This document shows positions 31,412 to 38,822 of a DNA stretch of 38,822 nucleotides, one piece after another (position 1 is the first letter of the stretch; every line of letters begins with the position of its first letter). Below the pieces are notes generated by a model. It worked only from the letters and a program-made list of their open reading frames with translations. It searched no databases and was not told the DNA's origin. Origin of the DNA: a virus. Location: IMG/VR virus record IMGVR_UViG_3300030002_000046, positions 1 through 38,822 of that record. One strand, written 5' to 3'. The position numbers were made by a program, and so were the translations under genes.

Positions 31412-33286
31412 TACCGCTACGGGAGCAACAGGGACAACGGGGGCAGTGACAGGATCTCCCGGGTACATCCCGGGGATGATCGAAGGATCTTCGTCTAGGA
31501 CGATCTTCACCCGATTCCCCTCCTTGGTCTTCGTGAACTTGGGGACCCGGCCCGGCCCGGAACCGGAGCCAATCAGCTTCGGGGTGGTGTCGTAGGCGGT
31601 GTTGTCCACGACGTACCAGCGATTGAAGTGCCCCTCGGACTGCATCTTGTTGAAGTTCGCACGGTTGAGGGTGACATCCCCACCGATGTCGGACTCCGCG
31701 AGGATTCCCTCCGGCACGTAGCGACCGCCTTGGTCCATGACCAAGTCTTCCTTGTCCATCACCCCGGTGCGCAGCCGGTTGACACCACCGAGGTGGCGCT
31801 GGTTCTGGGACGTGGCCGACATGGCCAGCGGCACCTCCACGAACACGGCATCAAGGTCATACCCGTAGGCCTTCAGGTCAGCGGAAGTACCTTCGGCGCC
31901 GGTCACTCCTGTGCGCTTCTTCGGGTGACCGCCCATGGTGATGTCCGCGATCATGTTGTAGCCGCTCTTCATCACCTTTCCGGTGAAGTCGTGAGCGATG
32001 GCAGAGGACAACTCGTGCATCGGCCCGGCCTCCTCCATCGGAGACAGGCCCTTGATCTCGGGGTAGACGCCGTCGCGGACCATGAGCCCCTTGACCACGT
32101 CCGGGTTGGACACCGCCCACTTGTCCATGTCGAGCCCGTAGGCCGCAACCATGGAAGACTTTCCCGCTCCCGGGAGCCCGCCCATCATCAGTCCGTGGTG
32201 CTCCTTGGGGACCCCACGACGATCAAGATCAGCCAGCATCTCGGCCACAGTGGCGTCGATGTACGCCTGCGTCGCAGGGGTCCACCGCCGCTGCCCGGGA
32301 TGCTCTGGATCGTCCTCCATCAGTGCCTGATCCGAGTTCAGTCCCGGACCACCATCCGCTACGGAGATACCGGCTTCCCGCAGAGTCTGGGACACGAACT
32401 CCTGATGCCGGGTGAACTCCGGCGCCTGACCCTCCCGGATCTTGGTGAACATGTCCTCAACCGTCGGGGACTGCGAGAAGTCGATCTTCTCGAACTTCAG
32501 GTTCTCCCGGATCACGTCGCCGCGTGTGTTCAGTGAGGCGGAATCGTCCACCGTCGCGTTGAACTCCTGCGTCCTGCGGACCCACGCCTGCGCCTCGCTG
32601 GAAGTATGCCACTCTGCCGCAGCCGCTGACATCGGCTGCTCGTTCGGCGTACGCACGCGGGTGAGTGCGGAGTGACCGGACGAGGACTCAGGAACGTCTA
32701 GGTGTGCAATAGCCTCCCCAGCAACAGAGATCTTGTCGTGGATGTCGTTGGTCGCGATGATCGAGGGGAACCCATTGGCCGGGTCCGGAGGAATCGACTT
32801 GCCGTTTTCATCCCGGTAGGAGACACGAGCGCCGTCGGGGGCGAGGATGCGGATCTGTGCCCGGCGCTTGGGAGCGTCCGGGGAATCCAGCGGATCGTCC
32901 GGGTTGGCGAAGATGTTGACGAACGAGAACTTCTCGATGAAGCGCCCGTCCTTACCACGAGGGTGTGCCCACTCCACGAAGCGCGTCGCGGCCACGATGG
33001 ACGGGTGCTGCAGCGTGCCGTCCCGGCGAGCCAGCGCGATGATCTCGCGGAGGTGCTCACCACGAACTGGTCGCCCGTTGATCGCAGCGGTGATCACCTT
33101 CAGGGACGCTTGCACCGAATCCGGAAGGCACCACGATTCCGGGAGAATCTCGGACATCCCCAGCGAGTGCGCCTTCTTCGTGACGTACCACCGGGAATGC
33201 GGATACAGATCCCCGAACTCGACAGCTTCCGGGAGATCCGCAGCCGAGATGATGGGAGGGATCATGTCGATGCGCAACCGATTCAC
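31409..33286 (-). CDS. zeta toxin-like kinase in a head-gene protein
   Basis: A 625-aa protein. A zeta/AAA-type P-loop GGLPGAGKSS lies near residue 369, followed by VSNPDVVK (nucleotide or substrate site), MHELSSAIAHDF and YNMIADITMGG, matching zeta kinase motifs. Zeta toxins phosphorylate UDP-N-acetylglucosamine and related substrates, blocking wall synthesis. The N-terminus carries a short module repeated at the end of the upstream protein, then WAHPRGKDGRFIE near residue 109. The C-terminal tail is Pro/Val-rich. GTG 33286 overlaps the preceding stop as GTGA. Multi-domain phage proteins of this kind, encoded with head genes, can be carried in the virion and injected; that is inference here. 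Confidence 0.78.
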   Translation of the reverse strand: MNRLRIDMIPPIISAADLPEAVEFGDLYPHSRWYVTKKAHSLGMSEILPESWCLPDSVQASLKVITAAINGRPVRGEHLREIIALARRDGTLQHPSIVAATRFVEWAHPRGKDGRFIEKFSFVNIFANPDDPLDSPDAPKRRAQIRILAPDGARVSYRDENGKSIPPDPANGFPSIIATNDIHDKISVAGEAIAHLDVPESSSGHSALTRVRTPNEQPMSAAAAEWHTSSEAQAWVRRTQEFNATVDDSASLNTRGDVIRENLKFEKIDFSQSPTVEDMFTKIREGQAPEFTRHQEFVSQTLREAGISVADGGPGLNSDQALMEDDPEHPGQRRWTPATQAYIDATVAEMLADLDRRGVPKEHHGLMMGGLPGAGKSSMVAAYGLDMDKWAVSNPDVVKGLMVRDGVYPEIKGLSPMEEAGPMHELSSAIAHDFTGKVMKSGYNMIADITMGGHPKKRTGVTGAEGTSADLKAYGYDLDAVFVEVPLAMSATSQNQRHLGGVNRLRTGVMDKEDLVMDQGGRYVPEGILAESDIGGDVTLNRANFNKMQSEGHFNRWYVVDNTAYDTTPKLIGSGSGPGRVPKFTKTKEGNRVKIVLDEDPSIIPGMYPGDPVTAPVVPVAPVAV

Positions 33287-34053
33287 CAGCCTTCGGGAAT
33301 CATGTCAACCGCACCCAAAGACTTGGCCATCCGGGAGACATACCAGCGCGTCTCCGGGTGTGCACTGGCCACCTTGACTGCCGCCGGAATGTCGGAGGCT
33401 GAAGCGATGATCGGGATGTGCGCTCCGCTGGCCACAGCGGGGTTGTCCCCGAGGCTCTGGGCGGGCATCACGTCGGCGGGGAGAATCAGTTCCCCATCCA
33501 CCTCCAGCGGTAGATCGGAGATGTTCAGGGAGGTGTTCGCCGCGTCGGCCTTGTCCCACACGGGGAGGGCGTCCGGACCCACGGTGACGATCTCGCAGTC
33601 GTCCAGAGCACCAGAGGAGGAACTCAGAAGCTGCCAGTCGCCCATGTACCGGACGTACGTCCCCAGCCCTGTCTCCAGCAGGAGGGTCGAGACCGTGTTG
33701 TCCGGGTTCACGACGGCGGAGAGTTCGTCTGCCACCATGCCACCTCCGTGCAGGATCTGGGCCTTCAGCACCTCCAGCGGGTGCGGTACCCGTGCTGCTG
33801 AGAGCACGACTCCATCGTAGGGGTCCAGAGGCCGCAGGATGACGGTACCGGGCCGCTCACCTGCAAGTGGTCCAGTGATGTAGGTCCCCTCGTCAGAGAG
33901 CGATAGGACGGCCACAGCGTGCTGGTCATCCGTACCCTGACCCCACTCGATGCTGGAGCCTGTGCCGCCGGTCTGAGGAGCCATCTGGAGTGCAGTCTTC
34001 GCATAGGCCCGGAAGCCCGGACCCTCAATGACCACTGGTGAAGGGAACTGCAT
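33283..34053 (-). CDS. hypothetical protein, 256 aa, sharing a C-terminal module with the next gene
   Basis: Not recognised. Starts at ATG 34053, with AAGGAG seven bases upstream; ATG 34059 is only one base from that site. The product is beta-rich in its first 150 residues. Its last 40 residues (IPIIASASDIPAAVKVA, then RWYVSRMAKSLGAVDMIPEGW) are closely similar to the first 45 of the next protein. Position between the giant repeat protein and the zeta-kinase gene suggests a head-associated or injected role, not shown directly. No transmembrane segment or enzymatic motif is visible. Confidence 0.65.
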   Translation of the reverse strand: MQFPSPVVIEGPGFRAYAKTALQMAPQTGGTGSSIEWGQGTDDQHAVAVLSLSDEGTYITGPLAGERPGTVILRPLDPYDGVVLSAARVPHPLEVLKAQILHGGGMVADELSAVVNPDNTVSTLLLETGLGTYVRYMGDWQLLSSSSGALDDCEIVTVGPDALPVWDKADAANTSLNISDLPLEVDGELILPADVMPAQSLGDNPAVASGAHIPIIASASDIPAAVKVASAHPETRWYVSRMAKSLGAVDMIPEGW

Positions 34054-34067
34054 TGTCATGCTCCTTG

Positions 34068-37000
34068 TCAGACGGCCACGAGTTCGGGTACGGGCGCGGT
34101 AATCAGTTGGGTCGGGAGGTCGAGGATCGGAACGAGGTCGGACGGCGGCTTCCACTTCGGCATGTCAACCGGCTTCAACTGCGTGAACTCGCTGTAGGGC
34201 TTGATGACCTCGTCCAGCGGGCGACCGTTGAGGTGGGTGATGCCCTCCTTGGCCAGACGCGCGATGGCCTGCGTCTTCTGGTTCTCGCTGTAGACCCCGA
34301 TGAACGCGATCCCCTCAGAGCCCATCCCGCTGCCGACGTAGAAGTCAGAGGAGTGGTTCTTGGCCTGACCGATGGTCACGTCGTGGATCATGCTCGATCC
34401 GCTGTGCCCGACCCCGAACAGGTCGGAGTGGCCGTAGGAGGGCTGGAACGGGAGGATGCGCCCGAGCACCGCAGCAGGCTGGTGCACGACCATCATCTGC
34501 CCGCCGCCCATGCCCATCTTGTTGTTCTGCGTGAACTTGCCGCTCGGGTTGTTGTAGGTCATCTGGCCACCGGACATGTACGAGCCGCCACTGGTGTTGT
34601 GGTGGTTGTCCTGACTGACCGAGATCCCACTGCCGCCCAGACCAGCCACGTTCCGGATGTTGGTGGCGGGAGAGCCGAACTTGACCACGGACATGATCCG
34701 GTCAGCGTCCCCGCTGCTCGCACCGCGCTGGACCACGTCCCAGTTGTTCTTCGCGAGGATCGCCTCCCGTACCCGGTCGGACCAGTAGTAGGCCGGAGCG
34801 CCGTTGTTCGGGTCGAGGCGCACCGACACGTCCTGCCAGCCCACATCGTCAATCCCGATGGGCTCCCCGATCTTCTTGAAGATCGTCGCCTCGGACATCC
34901 CGCCCAGCGTCTCCAGATCGCCGGGGCTGACCTTGACCAGACCCCGCAGCATCGGGAGCACGGAGGCCTTGATGCTGGCCTGCGTGGTCGGGATGTAGTC
35001 CATCCCGAGTGCCGCCAGTGCGTTGCCGTAGGCCTTCTCCGACTCCCCGCCCTCGGGGATCGAGATGACGACCATTCCGGAGGAGGAGTAGTTGTCGGTG
35101 GTGTCGAGGTTGGAGACCTCAATGACCGTGCCGTCAGCCAGCTTGGCCCGCACCGAGTTGTTGTAGAGGGAGCTTCCGTAGACGCTGATCCCCTTGCCGC
35201 TCGTCACCTTGTTCCCGGGCTCCACCAGCAGGACGCGGTTGGACGCCTTGCCCCCGTTGTCCTCGAAGCTGGAGAACAACTGGTCACCGGACTCGACCTT
35301 GGCCCAGCCCATGGACGCTGCCGCAGCGGAGATCTTGACCTTGCCCTGACCACTGGCAGGCTGTATCGGAGCCGGGACGTTCGGGTCCCACTCGTAGGTG
35401 TAGACGGTGAACGGGGAACCGCCGGAGTTCATGTCGGTGAACTCCTGCTCGATGAACTTCGAACCCGGGTTTTCGAGGTCACGGAAGACGATCAGGGACT
35501 TTCCGTCGGTCCACGGGCCAACGTCCACGATCTCGTGCGTGGCCTTGTCGGTCGCGGCCTTGTTCGGAATCCACTTGCTCTTGCTGCTGCTGTAGCGGAA
35601 CGAGACCTTCTGGCCCTGCTTCAGGTCTCCCATCGTGACCTGCGCCTTGGCCCAGTCACCCATGACGGTGTTGGGCTGCTGGCCCATGCTGAGCATCGAC
35701 ACGAGCTTCTTGCGCTGCTCCTTGCTCAGCGTCATGGTCACCCGCGCGTACTTCTTGCCGGAAGGCGCCGTGGCGTTGGTGGCCAAGGTGTAGCCCTTCA
35801 GGATGCCCGGGTGGGCATTCATAATCCCGTTGATGACCGCCGACTTGGCAGCGAACAGGTCAGCGAAGATCTCCTTGACCGGCTTCTTGTTGATCGCCAC
35901 GTCGTGCTCGGGGATGTCAACCGACTTCACCGGGCCGAGCACGGAGACCGAGCCCATGTAGTTGAAGCTCAGCGCCGAGATCTGCCGCGAGGACTTCACG
36001 CCCTTGTCGGTCAGGACAGTGACCTTGGTCTTGTCCTTGGAGATCGAGACGATCACGCCGGACATCGGCCCCTTGCCGGTGACCTGCATGCCGATCTTCG
36101 GGACCTCACCACCCTTCAGGAACTCCCCGGGCCACGAGGCCTTGTCATCAGTCAGGGGCTTGACTACGGGAGCCACAGAAGGCACTCCAGAGCCAGCCTT
36201 GACCCATGCCTCGTTGACCATGACCTGCTTGGTCCCACTGGGAATCACAGCCCACTTCGAGCCATCCCACTGCTCAGACACGGTGAGCTTGGTCATCCCC
36301 GTGCCCGGAGACCAGTTCGCACTCTCGACCTTGAACCACGTCCCGTTATCCGGGACGTAGGTCACGACGCCGTTGACGAAGTCGCTCAGGCTGTTGGCCG
36401 GACCCATCTCCGAGGCCTTGTGGCCGTCGGGCTCGGGGACCACCACAGGGGCCGGAGCTTCGGAGACCGTGGACAGGTCCACCTCATGGAAGCCGTGGGC
36501 CTCGTCAATCTCGTGGACCTCGTAGGCACTCTCGCTGAACTGCCACTGCATGTTCGGGGAGGTGACCTCCACCGTGCCGTCAGCGTGCAGGTAGTAGATC
36601 GACCCGGAGGCAGTGTTCGCCTTGTAGTAGAAGAGCTTCGTGCCCGGGGCGACCGGCTTGGCCTTGGTCGCCTCGTACAGGGCATCCAGTGTGTCGTGGT
36701 CGGTGATGCTCTCGATGCCAACGCCGTTGGCCATCTTGGCGTAGACCCCACTGCCCTGCTGGATCGTCACGGTGTGCAGCGTCGGTACGGGGGAGACCGT
36801 CCCGGCCTGACCCTCAGGCCAGACGTGGGTGTACGGAGACTCGTTCAGCCACTGCATCCCGTCGGCAGCGTCCCACTGGACGACCTGCATCCCGTTCTTG
36901 TCGTAGTAGAGGAACCCGTCCTTGCCGCTGTTCTTGGCGATGTAGAAGCCGTCGTTGGTCTGGTAGACCTCGTCACCGGCCACCGGGACGTAGCCGTTGA

Positions 37001-38816
37001 AGGACTTCTTGTCCTCCCACTGGACATCGACGTAGTCCCCGATGTCGAGCATGTCCTTCAGGTACGAGGGACTGAGACCGCTGCTCAGGTCCAGCGTGCC
37101 GTCCTGATCCAGCGTGTAGAAGTCCTCGTTGATGGAGGGCTGCACGTAGTAGATCGGGTTGCCCGTGCTGGACCACTTGCTCTTGGCGCTCTTGTAGATC
37201 TTGGCCCCAGCCGGAGGAACGTACCCGTTGAGTTCCGGCTTCGGCTCGGTCATCAACTGGTTGTTGTCGATGCCGAACACGTCCGTGCCCGCGAAGAGTT
37301 CGCTGCTGGAGAACCCGGCGCTCGGGAAGGAGGTGTTGCCGTAGTTGGTGCCGTCGCCACCGATCATGGTCCACGGGCCGTTGGCACCCTTGGTCGAGTA
37401 GACGAAGTATTCCTCAGCGCTGCCACCGATCTGGGTCTTGTAGACCACGGCCCCAGCGGGGATCTCGAACTTGCCTGCGATCCACGTGGAGCCCGTATCT
37501 CCTGTGGGCGCCTTGGAGTCGTAGTCCGGGCCGGTGTAGAGCACCGTGCCCGTGCCGAGGTTTCCCATCCCCTTCAGCAGGTTGTCCACACTCTCCTTCG
37601 CGAGAGAGATCGTGGACTGACCGCCGTAGTAGGTGGCTTCCCCGTCCTTGCCGTGCTGCACGGCGTAGCCGACAGCCCCGTTGGAAGACTCCCACTTCAC
37701 GATCCTGTCGATGGACTGGATCTGGACCGGCAGGCCCGAGAGGGCGTCGATGACCTCGGGGATGGCCGTCGGAGTGGTTGACACAGGAGGAGCGGCAAGC
37801 TCCTGCGGGTGCCACGGGTCGAAGATCAGCTTGGTACCGGCAATATCGCCAGCCTTCAGCTTGGTAGCCGCCGTCCCGTTCCCGTTGACGTAGAAGAAGT
37901 CTCCGCCCACGGTCTTGGAGAGGGCAAGCTCCTTGGTGCCGTTGTCGAGGGTGACCTCGTACAGGGAGTATTTCTGTGGCGGGGTGTAGGTCTCGTTGCC
38001 TTGGTACTTCCAGTCGTCGTGGTAGCCGACGAACACCGAACCCGGCTCCTTGGCCGCGATGACGGGCTTCATCTGGTCCATCTGCACTACTCCACCGACC
38101 CAGCCCGAGGGGGCACCAGTGAGCCACTCACCCGCATCTTCGTCGTAGAAGGTGGGGTTGTTGTGGGCGTCGTTCCTCCAGAACCTCCCGGTGGCGTCGT
38201 CCCAGTAGATCGTGGTCGGGGTCGTGAGGTACTTGTCCGGGATGACGGAGATTGCCTTGACCGGGTCGGGAACGGAGTTCGTCGTGACCACGGGCTTGCC
38301 CGTGGCGATGCTCATCAGAATGGGAGTGATGGAGCCGTCCGGGTCGGTGAGGGAGGTCGGCTTGAACAGGCTCGCGGAGTTCGGCTGCTTGGCCGGGGCG
38401 TAGAGCAGCGGAACACCCGTGGCCTTGGTCAGGTTGTAGTCGATGAGGTTATCGCCCTGCACGTCCAGCAGCAGGTGCAGCCCACCCTCGGGGTCGAACT
38501 GGGCGCCCGCGATCTTCGAGGGCACACCAGCCACGGTGAGCGTGCCGCCGTGGCTTCCCATCGAGTTCTTCAGGAACTCCTGCAGGGCGATGTTGTCGAT
38601 CTCCAACTCGTTCACCAGCGGGGACTCGACATCGAACTCGCTGAAGTTCTTGCCTGAGGTCATCACCCATGCGGAGTCACCGTTGAGCATGTTGGTGACC
38701 TTGACCTCGTTGCTGGTCTGGGACGTGACGATGTAGGGCTCGTCCGTGTTCGGGGACCAGTAGATGTCCCCCGGCTGCAGCACCGAGAAGTGGCTGAGAG
38801 CACCGCCGTGGAACAC
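34068..38816 (-). CDS. giant modular repeat protein, probably truncated at right edge
   Basis: At least 1582 aa; the frame is open through the window edge, so the GTG at 38816 may not be the start. The protein is mostly beta-rich, Gly/Tyr/Trp-rich, with recurring short modules of the form P-x-G-x-x-x-Y followed by YYV..DG (examples: IPAGAVVYKTQIGG, VPPAGAKIYKSAK, VPVAGDEVYQTNDG, VAPGTKLFYYKANT). A more soluble helical region follows around residues 960-1040 (KEIFADLFAAKSAVINGIMNAH). The Gly/Asn/Met-rich C-terminal third has DPNNGAPAYYWSDRVREAI and GSEGIAFIGVYSEN. It heads the block of head-linked proteins and may be a multi-domain virion or injected protein; no enzyme domain could be named with confidence. 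Confidence 0.7.
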   Translation of the reverse strand: MFHGGALSHFSVLQPGDIYWSPNTDEPYIVTSQTSNEVKVTNMLNGDSAWVMTSGKNFSEFDVESPLVNELEIDNIALQEFLKNSMGSHGGTLTVAGVPSKIAGAQFDPEGGLHLLLDVQGDNLIDYNLTKATGVPLLYAPAKQPNSASLFKPTSLTDPDGSITPILMSIATGKPVVTTNSVPDPVKAISVIPDKYLTTPTTIYWDDATGRFWRNDAHNNPTFYDEDAGEWLTGAPSGWVGGVVQMDQMKPVIAAKEPGSVFVGYHDDWKYQGNETYTPPQKYSLYEVTLDNGTKELALSKTVGGDFFYVNGNGTAATKLKAGDIAGTKLIFDPWHPQELAAPPVSTTPTAIPEVIDALSGLPVQIQSIDRIVKWESSNGAVGYAVQHGKDGEATYYGGQSTISLAKESVDNLLKGMGNLGTGTVLYTGPDYDSKAPTGDTGSTWIAGKFEIPAGAVVYKTQIGGSAEEYFVYSTKGANGPWTMIGGDGTNYGNTSFPSAGFSSSELFAGTDVFGIDNNQLMTEPKPELNGYVPPAGAKIYKSAKSKWSSTGNPIYYVQPSINEDFYTLDQDGTLDLSSGLSPSYLKDMLDIGDYVDVQWEDKKSFNGYVPVAGDEVYQTNDGFYIAKNSGKDGFLYYDKNGMQVVQWDAADGMQWLNESPYTHVWPEGQAGTVSPVPTLHTVTIQQGSGVYAKMANGVGIESITDHDTLDALYEATKAKPVAPGTKLFYYKANTASGSIYYLHADGTVEVTSPNMQWQFSESAYEVHEIDEAHGFHEVDLSTVSEAPAPVVVPEPDGHKASEMGPANSLSDFVNGVVTYVPDNGTWFKVESANWSPGTGMTKLTVSEQWDGSKWAVIPSGTKQVMVNEAWVKAGSGVPSVAPVVKPLTDDKASWPGEFLKGGEVPKIGMQVTGKGPMSGVIVSISKDKTKVTVLTDKGVKSSRQISALSFNYMGSVSVLGPVKSVDIPEHDVAINKKPVKEIFADLFAAKSAVINGIMNAHPGILKGYTLATNATAPSGKKYARVTMTLSKEQRKKLVSMLSMGQQPNTVMGDWAKAQVTMGDLKQGQKVSFRYSSSKSKWIPNKAATDKATHEIVDVGPWTDGKSLIVFRDLENPGSKFIEQEFTDMNSGGSPFTVYTYEWDPNVPAPIQPASGQGKVKISAAAASMGWAKVESGDQLFSSFEDNGGKASNRVLLVEPGNKVTSGKGISVYGSSLYNNSVRAKLADGTVIEVSNLDTTDNYSSSGMVVISIPEGGESEKAYGNALAALGMDYIPTTQASIKASVLPMLRGLVKVSPGDLETLGGMSEATIFKKIGEPIGIDDVGWQDVSVRLDPNNGAPAYYWSDRVREAILAKNNWDVVQRGASSGDADRIMSVVKFGSPATNIRNVAGLGGSGISVSQDNHHNTSGGSYMSGGQMTYNNPSGKFTQNNKMGMGGGQMMVVHQPAAVLGRILPFQPSYGHSDLFGVGHSGSSMIHDVTIGQAKNHSSDFYVGSGMGSEGIAFIGVYSENQKTQAIARLAKEGITHLNGRPLDEVIKPYSEFTQLKPVDMPKWKPPSDLVPILDLPTQLITAPVPELVAV

Positions 38817-38822
38817 CTTCAG

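Larger units (their letters stand above)
2676..37783. repeat. dispersed octamer TGTCAACC, 28 copies (consensus RTGTCAACCR)
   Basis: Copies on the plus strand begin at 2676, 3582, 6534, 12642, 14828, 15245, 15679, 16561, 17456, 25999, 27135, 27825, 28373, 30800, 33303, 34163 and 35915. Copies on the minus strand (GGTTGACA as written) begin at 5466, 8985, 10432, 15410, 20052, 21994, 22374, 22942, 29760, 31777 and 37776. Chance would give about one or two. 25 of 28 have a purine before TGTCAACC and 26 of 28 a purine after. All but the copy at 21994 lie inside genes. Confidence 0.75.

Noticed and set aside
33277-33290. A frameshift joining the 256-aa protein to the zeta-kinase protein
   Set aside because: The boundary lacks a slippery sequence and has an ordinary GTGA overlap, so coupled reinitiation explains it.
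34038-37781. A 1247-codon open frame on the plus strand
   Set aside because: It is antisense to the giant minus-strand protein, has no ribosome binding site or promoter, and its product is His/Val/Asp-rich in the manner of GC-rich shadow frames.

Overview
The window is a high-GC, gene-dense segment of a siphovirus-type tailed phage that most likely infects an actinobacterium. It has a long tape measure gene, HK97-fold capsid genes, an actinophage-style fused capsid maturation protease, tail proteins, ATGA/GTGA gene overlaps and several apparently leaderless starts. I saw no rRNA, tRNA or CRISPR. Terminase, portal, lysis genes, integrase and repressor are not visible, so this is part of a genome.

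Layout. (1) Positions 1-6945, minus strand: replication, recombination and metabolism. Genes are a partial ORF, prim-pol primase, two small unknowns, a NUMOD4/HNH endonuclease, a small unknown, a nicotinamidase-like hydrolase, a SNF2-type helicase, a RuvC-like resolvase, an HNH endonuclease and a PD-(D/E)XK nuclease. (2) 6946-7010: compact divergent promoter region. (3) 7011-12607, plus strand: inositol-monophosphatase-like enzyme, HicA-like small protein, Sak4-like ATPase, DUF669-like protein, a 45-aa Cys-rich protein, a family A DNA polymerase, and an Arg-tailed protein with its own promoter. (4) 12604-38822, minus strand, transcribed right to left: a giant repeat protein (5' end outside the window), a 256-aa protein, a zeta-kinase protein, a 77-aa protein with its own promoter, a 1066-aa capsid protease fusion, a 358-aa repeat protein, major capsid, probable major tail protein, connectors, tail assembly chaperones, tape measure and minor tail genes. 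Two plus-strand cassettes interrupt this block: an HNH gene (20933-21379) and a 73-aa gene with its own promoter and terminator (26438-26770).

Most unusual signals. The octamer TGTCAACC (consensus RTGTCAACCR) occurs at least 28 times on the two strands, about once per 1.4 kb and almost always inside genes. It is read in all three frames and often uses rare codons. It resembles the stoperators of cluster A mycobacteriophages in core sequence and dispersal, and may be a dispersed binding-site system. The capsid protease ORF ends at a canonical slippery heptamer C_CCA_AAA three bases before its stop. The -1 frame runs into the next gene through a peptide motif also found in the zeta-kinase protein, which points to a programmed frameshift fusion. 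The palindrome GTCGAC appears to be absent from the window.
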